A DNA stretch of 64,000 nt from Emiliania huxleyi CCMP1516 (lineage: Eukaryota; Haptophyta; Isochrysidales; Noelaerhabdaceae), in NCBI RefSeq assembly GCF_000372725.1, contig NW_005199241.1, positions 19,033 to 83,032 on the forward strand. Direction: 5' to 3'. Of the stretch, positions 20,200 through 30,325 are shown piece by piece (the first letter of the stretch is position 1; each line of letters opens with the position of its first letter). The position numbers and the translations under genes were made by a program. The notes beneath the pieces were generated by a model, which saw only the letters and a program-made list of their open reading frames with translations, was not told the DNA's origin and did not search any database.

Positions 20200-20953
20200 G
20201 GCTAGTTCCATTTCACTGTGGCACAGCTCGCGTTACAAAACCTTGATTTTGACCATTGCGCGAAAAAGGTACATCTCGGTGCCTTCCAGAGGCAGCTGCA
20301 ACCCCGCCGAGTAGACGGTAACGCACAGCAGGTGGCGCGGTGCGTTACCGTCCACTCCGCTGGGTCGCAGCTGCCTCTGCGCGTCCTGGGGATGTACCTT
20401 TGTCGCGCGCCGAAGGCGACTCGACGCCGCTGAGATCGGAGATCAAGCTCTGACAGGTCGCACGTCGCTCCTTTGACGCCGACGTGACTCACCCGTGCAG
20501 ATCACATCAGGACACGGTCTCGACGCGCTCGGTACGACGCCTGCGACCCGTCTCGGGTCAGGTGGCACGACGCTCATCGCGCCTACCAGCGCTGCCGTGC
20601 AGGTTGCCACGACGAGGTCGAGCACGCTTCTATACGCTCGCCGAGCCTTCCTTTCCATCCCATTTGGCAGCCTGGGAACGGTGGCGGTCAGAGGCAAAGC
20701 ATACGAGGGGTGGTGGAACCACATGTCACGGCTACTGCCGGCTCGACCCCACGATAGCCTCCGGAGGCTGACTTTGAGGCACAATCATCGGACGACGTCG
20801 GCGAGTTGAGTCGCGCTCGCGGTAGCCAGATGACCTCTCATACTAGTATCATCGGCCATGGCCGCAGGAAGCGCGGGGGAGGGCGCTGGGAGCAACACGG
20901 AGCTCCGTTGGACGTTTTCAAGATTAGCGTGTCAGAGTGAAATGGAACTAGCC
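20200..20953. mobile_element. TIR element family 2, 754 bp
   Basis: The ends GGCTAGTTCCATTTCACTGT (20200) and the inverse AGTGAAATGGAACTAGCC (to 20953) match at about 22 of 25 positions. No clean target-site duplication is visible. Near the left end a long imperfect hairpin (20265-20401) dominates. No transposase frame is recognised. Probably a non-autonomous DNA element. Confidence 0.7.
20265..20401. repeat. Long imperfect hairpin inside TIR element
   Basis: Arms of about 62 bp (AAAGGTACATC ... GGTAACGCAC and GTGCGTTACC ... GATGTACCTTT) enclose a loop of about 13 bases. Transcribed on either strand it would fold into a pre-miRNA-like stem. Confidence 0.75.
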
Positions 20954-21425
20954 TTCCAGCACGCGCCATTGATCCACTCGCCAGCGCAGGTCTCATAGGA
21001 TGCGGAGCGTGCGTCCGAGTGGCGGATGAGGATCGCGAGACTCACATTTGTAGAGGCGACCGCTGGCAGTAGCAGCGAGAGCATGGCAGCTGGCCGCGCC
21101 GAAAGGTGTCCAAATGGAGATGGTCTATTTGGAGCCGCCAACGTCGGCGATGATCTCGGCGATTGACGTTATAAGCGAGCGGAGTTTTTAAAGTTTAACA
21201 TGAAAACTTCGTGCTCACCCACCATCACCTACCTCGCCCTGCCACCCCCCGCCCCCGCTGCACTCTTCCTCCTGTTGCCACCTACCCACCTTCCGCTTCC
21301 ACCGACCACCGTTCGTTTGACCCGCCTTCCGATGCCCCGCCGTTCGCAGCCGCCGTGCCGCCGCCGCTCTCTCTTTCCCTCCCTCTCTCCCTCCCTCCCT
21401 CCCTCCTCCTTCCGCCTGCCGCACC
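20954..21425. other. Intergenic, pyrimidine-rich
   Basis: C/T-rich stretch (21230-21420) ending in CTCCCTCC repeats next to the second MITE. No gene. Confidence 0.5.
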
Positions 21426-21852
21426 TTGGCCTGTATATACTTTTCCGGCAAACAAAAAGGAAAACAGAGGGCCCCCAGCACTTTGCGTTTCCGGAAATTT
21501 CCAGGGAAAACAGAGGGTGTTTGGTGCTCCATTCTGGAACTCGCGAGTTTCCCTGAGTCTGAGAGCTGGTCTGGGGCAAAATCTGAGGCAAAATCGAGGA
21601 AACCGGCAGCATCCCGGGCTTTTTCCAGGTATACCCGGGGTTTTCCAGGTATACCCGCAAAATACCCGGTATTTCGCCGATTTGGCTGATTTTGGGCCGG
21701 GCGGCCCCAAACCAGCCTCAGGCTCTCAGAGCCCGGAAAATTTGATGGTTTTCCCGGGAAAATAGAGAGGAAAAGAGAGGGTGCTGTAGAGAAAAAAGGA
21801 AAGGAAAATAGACGCAAGACGGGGTGCGAGAGGAAAAGTATATACAGCCTAA
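21426..21852 (+). mobile_element. TIR element (MITE-like) family 1, copy 2
   Basis: A 427-bp copy with near-identical inverted ends (outer core GGCTGTATATACTTTTCC) and an exact 8-bp duplication GCCGCACC (21418-21425 and 21853-21860). The body matches copy 1 but lacks its roughly 200-bp insert. A third of the body consists of variants of CCGGGTATTTTCCAGG. Confidence 0.88.
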
Positions 21853-22067
21853 GCCGCACCGCCCGTTAGCCCGCCGTCCGATGTCCGCCGTCCGATGCCC
21901 TGCCGCCCGATGCCTGATGCACCGCCGCTCGACGGTGCCGCACCGCCTTCCACATGGCAGACCTCATCTCTTTCTTGTCGGTCAATCTTGGCACGCCATC
22001 GCCGAAAGCGGGCGCTCCCACCGGACCGACACCTTGAGACCCTTGAGAGCTCTTTCCTTTTTTGTGC

Positions 22068-22418
22068 ATGCACGATGGCTGGGCCCCACCAGACGGCACC
22101 ACCTACTCGAACACCTTCAAGAGCACGGCGATACATAAGGCCTTGTCGCGCCGCTGTTTGTTCACCCGCATCAATCGCACCGCAAAAGAGCATGGCGTTC
22201 GCGCTGTCGAGCTCCGAGAGTGGATCAGAGACAAGGAGACCATCTTGTCGCTCGCCTTGCTCGAAGCGTGGGCTGACGACGTGCAACAGAAGGACCCGAA
22301 CGGGGGCAGGAACAAGTCGCCCTTCCCACTGAAGCCGACAGCGTGGCCCGAGAAATCCAAATCGCTTTCGCGGAGCGGAAGAAGTTCCTGTTCCTGTCTC
22401 GACCCTATAGCAGAGTGA
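22068..22418 (+). CDS. Hypothetical protein or gene fragment
   Basis: The 116-codon frame (first ATG 22068) has ordinary protein composition, unlike nearby shadow frames: YSNTFKSTAIHKALSRRCLF, then an acidic helix HGVRAVELREWIRDKETILS. A short separate frame upstream (MADLISFLSVNLGTPSPKAG, 21953) could be a 5' exon. No family recognised. It may be a fragment of a larger gene, since it ends in low-complexity serine. Confidence 0.35.
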   Translation: MHDGWAPPDGTTYSNTFKSTAIHKALSRRCLFTRINRTAKEHGVRAVELREWIRDKETILSLALLEAWADDVQQKDPNGGRNKSPFPLKPTAWPEKSKSLSRSGRSSCSCLDPIAE

Positions 22419-22656
22419 CCTGCACCATGTTTCACCGCTCGTCACGGTGATGTATTCATATTCTCATAGTGTCTAGTGCCCAAACTCCTCGTGTCTTGCG
22501 TGCGTGAGCGCGTCTGGTCTATCGCGAGTCGTGGAGAGTGTGCACGTGTGGGGAATATTCAATATATTAGGATGAGAGCTACGCGCAGCCGCATTGCCGT
22601 GTCTCTCCCCACTGCCACGTATTTATTTCCGTCCTTCTGCTACCGCTCACGCTTCG

Positions 22657-24266
22657 CTATAACCTCTTCTTTCCCTCCGCCGCCGCCTCCTCCTCCTCGC
22701 ACGGCGCGCACTCCCCCGCGTCCGTCAGCGCCGCCTGCGACTCGCCATCGGAAGCGCACGCAGCAAACGACTCGTCCAACCGCAGCCCCTCGAGGCGGTG
22801 CCCGATGACGACCAGGCTCGAGGCGCGCGGCTCGCCGTCGCGCCACTCGGAGCCGGCAAAGCCGTGGATCTGCGCGTGCACGCCGTGCACGATGAAGCGG
22901 CGCGGCTCGCCGCGCAGCGCGAGCACGCCCTTGATGCGGTACACGTCGTCGGACCGATCCTCGGCGAGTGCGCGGAGCCAGCTCTGCAGTGCGTCGAGGC
23001 GGAGGGGCGCGCGCGACTCGAGGCTGACGCACGAGACGTACGGGCTGTGCGAGGCGGCGCCGCCCGCCGCCGCTCGCCGCAGCTCCAGCGCCGAGTCGGA
23101 CGCATACGCGCGGAGGTGCAGCAGCGTGGCGGCGCCGACGAGGGCGTGCGAGGTGCGCAGCTGCGGCGCGGTGGCGTTGAGGGCCTCGACCGCGCGCGAG
23201 ACGTCCTCCAAGGCGCCCGGGCTGTCGGAGAGGTCGACCTCGCGGGGGCAGGGCGGCGGCGAGTGGAGGGCGGGGCGGCGCGACGGGAGGGCGCGCGCTG
23301 CGAGGTGGGCTGGCGAGAGAGGAGAGGCCAGGGGAGGGAGGCGAGAGGCGAGAGGCGAGGCGAGGCGGAGAGAGGCGGGGCGGGGCGAGGCGGGCCGGGG
23401 AGAGGCGGGGCGGGGAGAGGGTCCGGGGAGAGTGCGGGAGAGGAGTGCGCCTTGTTGAGGATCACAAGGTCAGAGACTGCGACCTGCTTCTCCGCCTCGG
23501 CCCTCCGCCGCATCAGGCCGAGCGGCCCAGACGGCCGCAGGTGGCGCATCGCGTGCGCGGCGTCGACGATGCTGACCACGCCGTCGAGGTAGAAGCCCGA
23601 CGTCGCCATCTCGCGCCGCCACAGCACCTGCATGAGCGGACCCGGGTCGGCAAGCCCGCTCGTCTCGATCAGCACGTAGTCAAACGGCAGGATCGCACCG
23701 GCGGCCATTCCGCTCACCGCGTCAGCGCCCGCCGCGTCGCCGTCAGCGGCAAGCGCGACGCTTCCCTCGGCGCTGCCCTCAGCGCTGCCCTCAGCGGCGG
23801 CGGTGTCGGCGGCCGTGTCGGCGCTGCCCTCGCCGAGCCTCGACATCTCGAGGAGCTTGTCGAGCACGCGCTCGAGCTCGGAGCCGGGCGTCTCGCCGCT
23901 GCAGCACATGCACCCGTTCTTGAGCACCACGACGCCCGCGCTGCTCGCCGAGGCGGCGGCCGAGCGCTCCTCGTCGATGAGATGGTGGTCGATCGAGATG
24001 GCGCCGATCTCGTTCTCGATGACGAGGACGCGGTGGCCATGGTCGCCCGTCAGGATGCGGTTGACCAGTGTCGTCTTGCCGCTGCCGAGGAAGCCGGTGA
24101 TGATTGTGATCGGAATCCGTGCCGGGGACGGCTGCTGCGCGCCGCCGCCGCCGCAGAGCTCAAGGGATTTCTCCTCAATGCGCCGGATCCGCAGCCGCTG
24201 CATAAAGTAGAGGAGGAGCTGAGTGGCAAGGAACGAGCCGGCGATGGCTACCACGTACCACCACAT
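22657..24266 (-). CDS. COG0523/CobW-type G3E GTPase
   Basis: Metal-handling P-loop GTPase, a likely zinc or cobalt metallochaperone. Exons 24266-23451 and 23238-22657 give 465 residues. The first ATG at 24266 yields an N-terminal membrane anchor ([20 protein letters not shown]), unusual for the family. Then follow the Walker A GFLGSGKT, the metal-binding GCMCC (CxCC motif), ETSGLADP and the base-specificity NK|VDL. Exon 2 contains the CobW C-terminal domain ([23 protein letters not shown]), which often binds metal; its end is acidic and includes CAPCEEEE. The 212-bp intron is GC-AG and splits LNK from VDLSD. An Ala-rich repeat ([12 protein letters not shown]) lies between the CxCC motif and ETSG. 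Confidence 0.92.
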
Positions 24267-24650
24267 TAGATTGGAGGGAGGCACAGTTCGGGCGTCGGCG
24301 TGGCTGGACAGGGTTCAGCGTTGTGCAGTTGCGGTGAACCATAGCGAGAGCAGCCTCGCTCTCAATCCTAGAAGTCGAAAGATTGTGAGCAGCACTCCTC
24401 GCAATCGTAGCATCTCTGTGCGATTGTGAGCACCCACGCTCGCAATCCTACGTCTTCTAGGTTTGCGATGAGGAGCGAGCCGACGGGTTTCTTTCTCGGT
24501 CGGAGGTTAGTAGGTTAGTGCACCACTAACCGCCGAAGCGCAAGCGCTTGTTTTTTGACCCCCCCAAGTGAACACACACCAATGTGACACAAAACAACTT
24601 GTCAAGCGCAACAACTTCAACCTGCTGCTCCACTTGGGCTGAACACAGTT
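24267..24650. other. Intergenic with GATTGTGAGCA repeats
   Basis: The unit GATTGTGAGCA ... CTCGCAATC recurs (24380-24450), giving short inverted repeats upstream of the CobW-type gene. No coding sequence seen. Confidence 0.5.
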
Positions 24651-24659
24651 TGCCTCTCG

Positions 24660-24885
24660 CACCCTACCTGGAAAATACCCTGCGACCGCCTGGGTATCGT
24701 GCCGATTTCCTCAATTTTGCGTCAGTCAGATTTTGCCCCAGACCAGCTCTCAGACTCAGGGAAACTCGCGAGTTTCCAGAATGGAGCACCAAACACCCTC
24801 TGTTTCCCCTGGAAATTTCCGGAAACGCAAAGTGCTGGGGACCCGCTGTTTTCCTTTTTGTTTGCCGGAAAAGCTTGTGCAGGCC
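24660..24885 (-). mobile_element. TIR element family 1, truncated copy 3
   Basis: The left end (minus orientation) GGCCTGCACAAGCTTTTCC and about 200 bp of body match copies 1 and 2 in inverse orientation, including TTTCCGGAAATTTCC-like and AATGGAGCACCAAACACC blocks. The other terminus and a target-site duplication were not found. Confidence 0.75.
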
Positions 24886-24932
24886 AACTAAAAGCACATC
24901 TACACTGAAAAACACAAATTCATCGAGACACC

Positions 24933-24975
24933 GGAAAATTTATTTTTCTGGTATAAAATTTCGTAAAAAGGGAAA
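24933..24975. promoter_or_regulatory. AT-rich element upstream of the PCIF1-like gene
   Basis: GGAAAATTTATTTTTCTGG is followed by GTATAAAATTTCG. This is the closest thing to a TATA box in the window, about 110 bp upstream of the start at 25076. Confidence 0.4.
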
Positions 24976-25075
24976 CCCCACCGGAGGGCCAGACCTACCC
25001 TCCACTCATGAGTTAGTGAGGTGTGCCACGCAAAAATAAACGCAAGCACGTTGGCACCGAGCTTGCCCCCGTCGC

Positions 25076-26876
25076 ATGCCGGAGAGCACGCACCGCTGTG
25101 AGCCCTGTGGCCGCTCGCTGCCAGCCTCGGCCTTCTCCAAGCGCCAGCTCTCTCGACGCCCAAAGGCGTGCAAGGCGTGCGTGCAGGCCGTCGAGACTGC
25201 CGAGCAGCACGTCGCCGCCTCGCGAGAGGTCCGGGCCACGGCCGACGGCACAGCGGCCACCGCTGCGTGCAGCACCTGCGGCCAGACCCTGCCACGGACC
25301 GCCTTCTCGCGGACGCAAGTTCAGAAGACCGACGCCACGCGACGCTGCCTCGCCTGCGTCGCCAGCTCCTCGGCCGACACATCCGCGACGGCTGAGGGCG
25401 GCGAATTCTGCAGCAGCAGCAGCAGCGGCCGCCTGTGTGTACTTCCCTCCGATCTTCCGGCTGCGCTAATCCCCTGCGCACCCTCCAGCGAGCCTCGGCC
25501 GGAGGTGGAGATTGCCCGGCTGCAAGCCACGCGCCGGCTGCGCCGGCATCTCTCGTCGCTGTGCGCCGAGGCTGGCATCGAGCCTCCGCTCATGGCGTTT
25601 GACCGGTGGATGGCTCGGAGCAAGCTGTCCGAGCCGAGCCCGCTCGACCCGCTCCTGCCCGCTGCGGTGGGCGCGGACGAGGGCCTCGTCAAGGACCTCT
25701 GCCGGACGGGCGGGGCGGGGCGCACGGAGGCTGCTGCCGCGGTCGCGCTGCAGCTTGCAGAGGCGGCGGGGCGTGCAATCGAGCGGCTGAAGGGAGGCGG
25801 CGGAGGCGGGGAGGGCGGCCTAGTAGAAGTCCACGTTCACGGCCCGCTCCTCCGCCTCTCGCTGTCGAGTGCTCCGGGAGGGACGCACGTAGACGTGTCG
25901 CACGAGCACTATGCCAAGCTCGCGGCGCTGCACGCCAAGCACGCGCCGTCGGTGGCGGGCAACCTGCGCACGCGCGTGCTGTGCATGATGCTGCGCTACC
26001 AGAGCCTCGGCGCGCACGGTAATCAGTGCGCGCTTCCGCCCGCCGGATTCGAGGTGCTGAGGCAGCGGCTCGGCATCCGATTCGAGTGCTTTGCGTCGCC
26101 GCTCAACGCGCGGTACGACCGCTACTGCTCCGCCTTTGCCGACACGGACGCGGCATTCGGCTCGATCGGCTCCTTCTTCGGCTTCCGGCCCACCCACGGC
26201 TCGTTCGAGTGCAACCCTCCCTTTGTGCCCGAGGCGCCGCTTGCGGCAGTGCGGCCGCCGGTGCGTGTGCGTGTGGGCGGCGTCTCTTCACACCTCGAGC
26301 TGTGGACAGGTGCTGCTCGCGGCGGTCAAGCACGCCGAGGCGCTCCTCTCCGCCGCCGAGGCGAGCGGCGGCGCGCTCTCGTTCGCCTTCGTCGTCCCGA
26401 GCTGGGAGCGAGTCCCCTTCCACCACCAGCTCTGCAGGTCCGCCTTCCTGCGTGGCGGCGCGCCTCTCCGCCTCGCCGCAGAGGCACACGGCTTCGTCGA
26501 CGGCGCGCAGCACCTCAAGGCGGCCGCGGGGGACCGGCTCCGCGTCTCGTCCTTCGCCTCGACGGTCGGAGTCCTGCAGACCGCCGCCGCAGCCGAGAGG
26601 TGGCCGGTCGACGCCGCGCTCTACTCGCGGCTCTCCGCGGCGTTTGCGGGCGCGCTGCCCAGTGCGGAAGCCGCGCAGGACCGCGTGCGGCGTGGCGGAG
26701 GCGACGCGGTCGCGCTGCTGTTGCAGCGACGCGCGCAGGCCGATGCCGCGGCGGAGGGCGGGGGGGAGGGTGGGCGGAGCGAGGGAGGGGGCGAGGAGGA
26801 GAGGCCGCCCTCTTCGGCCGGGAAGCGGAAGGGGAAGAAGCGGGCCCGCGGCGAGAGGACGGAGAGGACGGTCTGA
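25076..26876 (+). CDS. PCIF1: PCIF1-like cap m6A methyltransferase with Stc1-like zinc fingers
   Basis: Probable SAM-dependent N6-adenosine methyltransferase acting on capped mRNA. Exons 25076-26233 and 26310-26876 give 574 residues. Two tandem zinc-finger-like segments open the protein: CEPCGRSLPASAFSKRQLSR ... CKAC and CSTCGQTLPRTAFSRTQ ... CLAC, resembling Stc1-domain fingers. The catalytic region has RYCSAFADTDAAFGSIGSFF, the HGSFECNPPF box (NPPF is the methyl-acceptor motif of PCIF1) and, after a 76-bp GC-AG intron, SFAFVVPSWERVPFHHQL. The C terminus is basic (KRKGKKRARGER), a possible nuclear signal. Animal PCIF1 has a WW domain instead of the zinc fingers. Confidence 0.85.
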
Positions 26877-27224
26877 CATCGCCGCCGAAGCAGCTGTTGA
26901 GCGCTGTCAACTAAACAGACAACCCAAGAGGGATGGGAGGACGGCAAAGTCCGGCTCACGCGCCCCGAGCTGACCATCTACCGCACTGCACACTTCCGCC
27001 CCCTCGCTCCCAGCCCATCCACCTCGCCTCGCCTCGGCCCCCGCCGCGCAATTGTTTTTGGAGCATTTGCGCCTTGGAGCACTTGGAGTGCAGTTGGCAG
27101 CCTCACATCCAGGGCCGGGGAGCTAAGAAGCGCACCCAGCGGGCCGGATGATCGGGATCGGGTTACGGGCAAGAGGGACGCCCGGGGTTTTTTTTGCCGC
27201 CGATGAGTGGCAATTTGTGTGGCC
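26877..27224. other. Intergenic with dispersed repeat
   Basis: Positions 26961-27037 recur in inverse orientation at 63564-63640. The adjacent AACCCAAGAGGGATGGGAGG matches the repeat block near 32160. No gene. Confidence 0.6.
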
Positions 27225-28823
27225 ATGCTCGCGATTGTCCAGCTCTGCGCACTCACGCCGCTCGAAAAGGCCCCGGCACCTTCGTGGAACGCGCTCCGCC
27301 TCCAGGACCGCATCGCAAACGGCGGGCGAGGCAGAGGCTCATCACCCGGAGTGGCGGCACAGGAGGCGCTGCGCCGCCAGGCACTCCTCGCCCGCCTCAG
27401 AGGACTGGCGTCGCCCTCCGAGGCCCCAGGCGAGGCGACACAAGGCGAAGCCGTCTTTCCGCAGCCCACGAGCCCCGTCTCGGAGCCGCAGCCACCAATC
27501 GTCGCTCCGCCGCGAGACGTCGCATCGCCGCGAGAGGCTGCGGCGGAGGCACCCTCAGCTCCCACAGCAGTCGGGCCGCGCTTCGCCTCCCTCCTCGGAC
27601 TGCTCCCGCCCATCTCGCTCCTCGTCGCGTGGCGGCGCAACGTGCGGCAGGCTGAGTCGGAAGCGGCCGTGGCGGAGGCGCAGGCGACCGAGCTGGAGGT
27701 TGCGGCGAACAAGCTGGCAGAGGCGGCGGTGCTGGCCAAGGCGCAGGCGGCGACGGCGGCGGAGCGCGCGGAGGAGCTGCAGGGCAAGGCGAAGCGGGCT
27801 GCGGCCCTCTGGCCGTTGGCAGAGGGCGGGGGCGCGCTGAGGGAGGCGGAGGCGGAGGCGGCGGAGGCGGCGGCAGAGGCAGAGGGCTCTCTGCTGGTGG
27901 GCCGCCTCCTGTCGCAGGCGGCGGAGGCGGCCGCTGCGGAGGCGGGTGCCGCCGCGGAGTCCGCGGTGGCCGAGGTTGCGGTGCTGCCGCCGGCGGCGGC
28001 AGTCGCGGCTGCGGAGACAACCAGGGCGGAGCGGACCATCCCGGCAGGGACACCGGCGTCCGAACTGGCGGCGTCGGCGGCAGAGGCGACGCAGCTGGGG
28101 GCTGCGGAGGAGCTGGAGGCAGCGCTGCCTGTCACTGTGGGCCGAGGGTCGGCGCGGAGCGAGAGCAAGTGGCTCTGGAAAGGGGCGACGGCGGCTCTGT
28201 CGACGGGGGCTGCGGGGGCCACGCTTCAAGAGGGATACGCGGCGGCCACGACGTCGGCGGCAGCGACGACAGCGACGACAGCGGCGGCGGCGCCAGCGGC
28301 TGCGGCGACATCCCTGGCAGGCCCCGAGCAGGGTCGCCCCGTTCTCCCTCCCGAGTCGGACGAGTCGGCCGGCGGGCAGGCTCCGTCAGGGGTGAGACGG
28401 TTCGCCCTCCGGAGGGCGGCCCTCGCGGCGGAGGCCGTGGTGCGGACCAACCAGCTGCTCGACCCGAAGCGAGTCGAGTGCTCCGCCTGCCCGAACCTGC
28501 CCGAGGGCGGGGGCGGCAGGCTGCCTCCGCGCCTGGCGGCCCTGCTCGCACAGGCCTCCCTCCGCTCCTCCCTCGCGCTGCTCTGGCTCACCCGCCTCTG
28601 GGAGACGCCGCCGCGCGGAGCCGGCCTGCTGCCCGCCCTCCGCCTCCTCCGCCTCTCCGCCGCCACCGCTCTCGCCGCGGGCCTCACACTCGGCCTCGCG
28701 GCCGCCGTCGGGGCGTTGGCCCGGCCTCTCCCGCCCGCGCTCTCGCCGCTCCTCCCGCAGCTTCTGCTCCCGCGCGGTGTGCCGCTGGCGCCGTCGGCGC
28801 TGCCCCCGCGCCTGGCACGCTAG
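27225..28823 (+). CDS. Alanine/glutamate-rich protein with hydrophobic C terminus
   Basis: A single frame of 532 residues from the first ATG at 27225 (MLAIVQLCALTPLEKAPA, a possible signal peptide). A hydrophobic stretch FASLLGLLPPISLLVAW near residue 125 is followed by about 200 residues of Ala/Glu heptad-like sequence, probably a long coiled coil. The C terminus has LLRLSAATALAAGLTLGLAA, a likely membrane segment. A CSACPN motif stands before it. The composition makes shadow frames long too, but this one has a consistent signal, membrane and coiled-coil layout. Function unknown. Confidence 0.55.
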   Translation: MLAIVQLCALTPLEKAPAPSWNALRLQDRIANGGRGRGSSPGVAAQEALRRQALLARLRGLASPSEAPGEATQGEAVFPQPTSPVSEPQPPIVAPPRDVASPREAAAEAPSAPTAVGPRFASLLGLLPPISLLVAWRRNVRQAESEAAVAEAQATELEVAANKLAEAAVLAKAQAATAAERAEELQGKAKRAAALWPLAEGGGALREAEAEAAEAAAEAEGSLLVGRLLSQAAEAAAAEAGAAAESAVAEVAVLPPAAAVAAAETTRAERTIPAGTPASELAASAAEATQLGAAEELEAALPVTVGRGSARSESKWLWKGATAALSTGAAGATLQEGYAAATTSAAATTATTAAAAPAAAATSLAGPEQGRPVLPPESDESAGGQAPSGVRRFALRRAALAAEAVVRTNQLLDPKRVECSACPNLPEGGGGRLPPRLAALLAQASLRSSLALLWLTRLWETPPRGAGLLPALRLLRLSAATALAAGLTLGLAAAVGALARPLPPALSPLLPQLLLPRGVPLAPSALPPRLAR

Positions 28824-29464
28824 GAGATAAGAGCCGGTCAGCCCACAGCCACAATGGCGGTCTCTGGGGCGTTGGTCATCCGTACAGGCCACGCTGCGGT
28901 GCCGGTGGTGTCTATTCCGAAGTGGTTCGGGGAAACCGCGCGCCGCGGACCGCGACCGGCGCGGGGCCGCCCCACGCTCGCGCGAGAGAACGAGAGATTT
29001 TTTGCAGGCACGAGGCACACAAATCACAATAAAAAGAGGTGGTCGGAAGACGGAACGGAACGTAGTCCGTCCAGAGGCGGGGGCACATCTCGTCTAAGAG
29101 TTTGACCGTTTTACGTTTGTTAAATCATAAATGCCCTTGCCGCCACAGTCAGGAGACTTATAAGGGTTCAGACGTCCCTTTAAATAATTCACACGTAGCG
29201 CACATGCGTGCGCGCGCACTCGCGCGCGGAGACCAGAGCGGCTCGGTGAGCGCGGGGCCAGGGAGAAATCCGATCTCTCCCCGTTGTGCGGTCCACGGCA
29301 GACAGTGCGGCCCGCCGTGGCCCGCCGAGAGAGCATTCTCACATGCGGAGCCAGATCGCACGACGCTCGCGGGTCTGTGCGACAGGGCTTAGAGACTAGG
29401 GCTTGAGAGGCGCGCGCTCACGTGTGGACGGCAGGAGCGCGCGGCGCCGGGGTACGCGGGGCTC
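28824..29464. other. Intergenic between convergent genes
   Basis: No gene recognised. The stretch near 29100-29200 is AT-richer. Confidence 0.5.
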
Positions 29465-30325
29465 TCAAAAGAGGCCTTCGACCAGCTCCCTGAAGCTCAC
29501 GCCGCCCCCCGCCACCACCCCCTCCTGGCTGGCGACGAGGCCGACGAGGCTGGCGACGAGCGCGGCGCCCCAGGCGGCCTTGCCCGGCCCCTCCGCCTCC
29601 AGCGTCGGCTGCAGCGCGCTCCGCGTCTTGCTCGGCCGCGAGGCGCGGCCGCGCTCCTCCAGCCAGGCCAGGATAGACTCTGCGGAAGTTGCGTCCAGGT
29701 CCGTCTCGCCCTCGTCCACGGCGACGTGCGCGACTCGCCCCTCCTCGACGACGAGCGCGAAGCGCTTGGAGCGGATCCCCGCGTTGAGTTGGAAGAACTT
29801 GTTCGCCTTGGTGTCCAGCTTGCTGTTGTATGCCACGCCGAGCGCCTTAATCAGGTCCGCGTCCTTGTCCGCCAGCATCGAGACCATGCCGTCCAGGGAC
29901 GCCTTGCCCTCTGCACGGAGGCACGCGCTCATCGCACGCTTCCACGCCGTCAGCAGGAAGCGGTCGTTGGTCGTCACGACCGCCACGGTCGAGACGCCGA
30001 GAGAGCGGAACTTGCCGGCGCCGCGGATGTAGCCGGGAAGGTGCTCGTCGGTACAGGTCGGAGTGAAGGCGCCGGGCATGCCGACCAGCACGTTGCGCCC
30101 GCTGCTGAAGAGGTCGGTGGACGAGTCGAGGAGTGGGCAATTGTCCTCGGCAGCGCAGCCGTCCGTCACAAGCGTGATCGGCACGTTTGGAAAATCGTCG
30201 CCAACCGCAACCTGCTCCGCCTGCATCGTAGCCATTACGATCGGCGAGCCTCGTGAGCTCGAGGGCTTCGAGCCGCAAGCTGGCAAGCGGACGGCTGCGG
30301 CGGATAGGGCGCCGATTGTCCACAT
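29465..30325 (-). CDS. Type II (Prx5-like) peroxiredoxin
   Basis: Thiol peroxidase reducing H2O2 and alkyl hydroperoxides. The 286-residue frame starts at ATG 30325 with an acid-free leader (MWTIGALSAAAVRLPACGSK), suggesting organelle or ER targeting; a second ATG at about 30235 would give the cytosolic form. The active site is GMPGAFTPTCTDEHLPGY with the peroxidatic Cys, followed by FRSLGVSTVAVVTTNDRFLL and FFQLNAGIRSKRFALVV. At the position of the plant type II resolving Cys there is a valine, so it may act as a 1-Cys enzyme or use another cysteine (AMSACLRAEG). The C terminus extends about 65 residues past the usual end with a hydrophobic stretch (WGAALVASLVGLVA), a possible membrane tail. 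No introns. Confidence 0.92.
   Translation of the reverse strand: MWTIGALSAAAVRLPACGSKPSSSRGSPIVMATMQAEQVAVGDDFPNVPITLVTDGCAAEDNCPLLDSSTDLFSSGRNVLVGMPGAFTPTCTDEHLPGYIRGAGKFRSLGVSTVAVVTTNDRFLLTAWKRAMSACLRAEGKASLDGMVSMLADKDADLIKALGVAYNSKLDTKANKFFQLNAGIRSKRFALVVEEGRVAHVAVDEGETDLDATSAESILAWLEERGRASRPSKTRSALQPTLEAEGPGKAAWGAALVASLVGLVASQEGVVAGGGVSFRELVEGLF

Noticed and set aside
20200-20953. Target-site duplication for the TIR element
   Set aside because: The flanking bases (CCCTTTG and TTCCAGC) do not match convincingly at any length.
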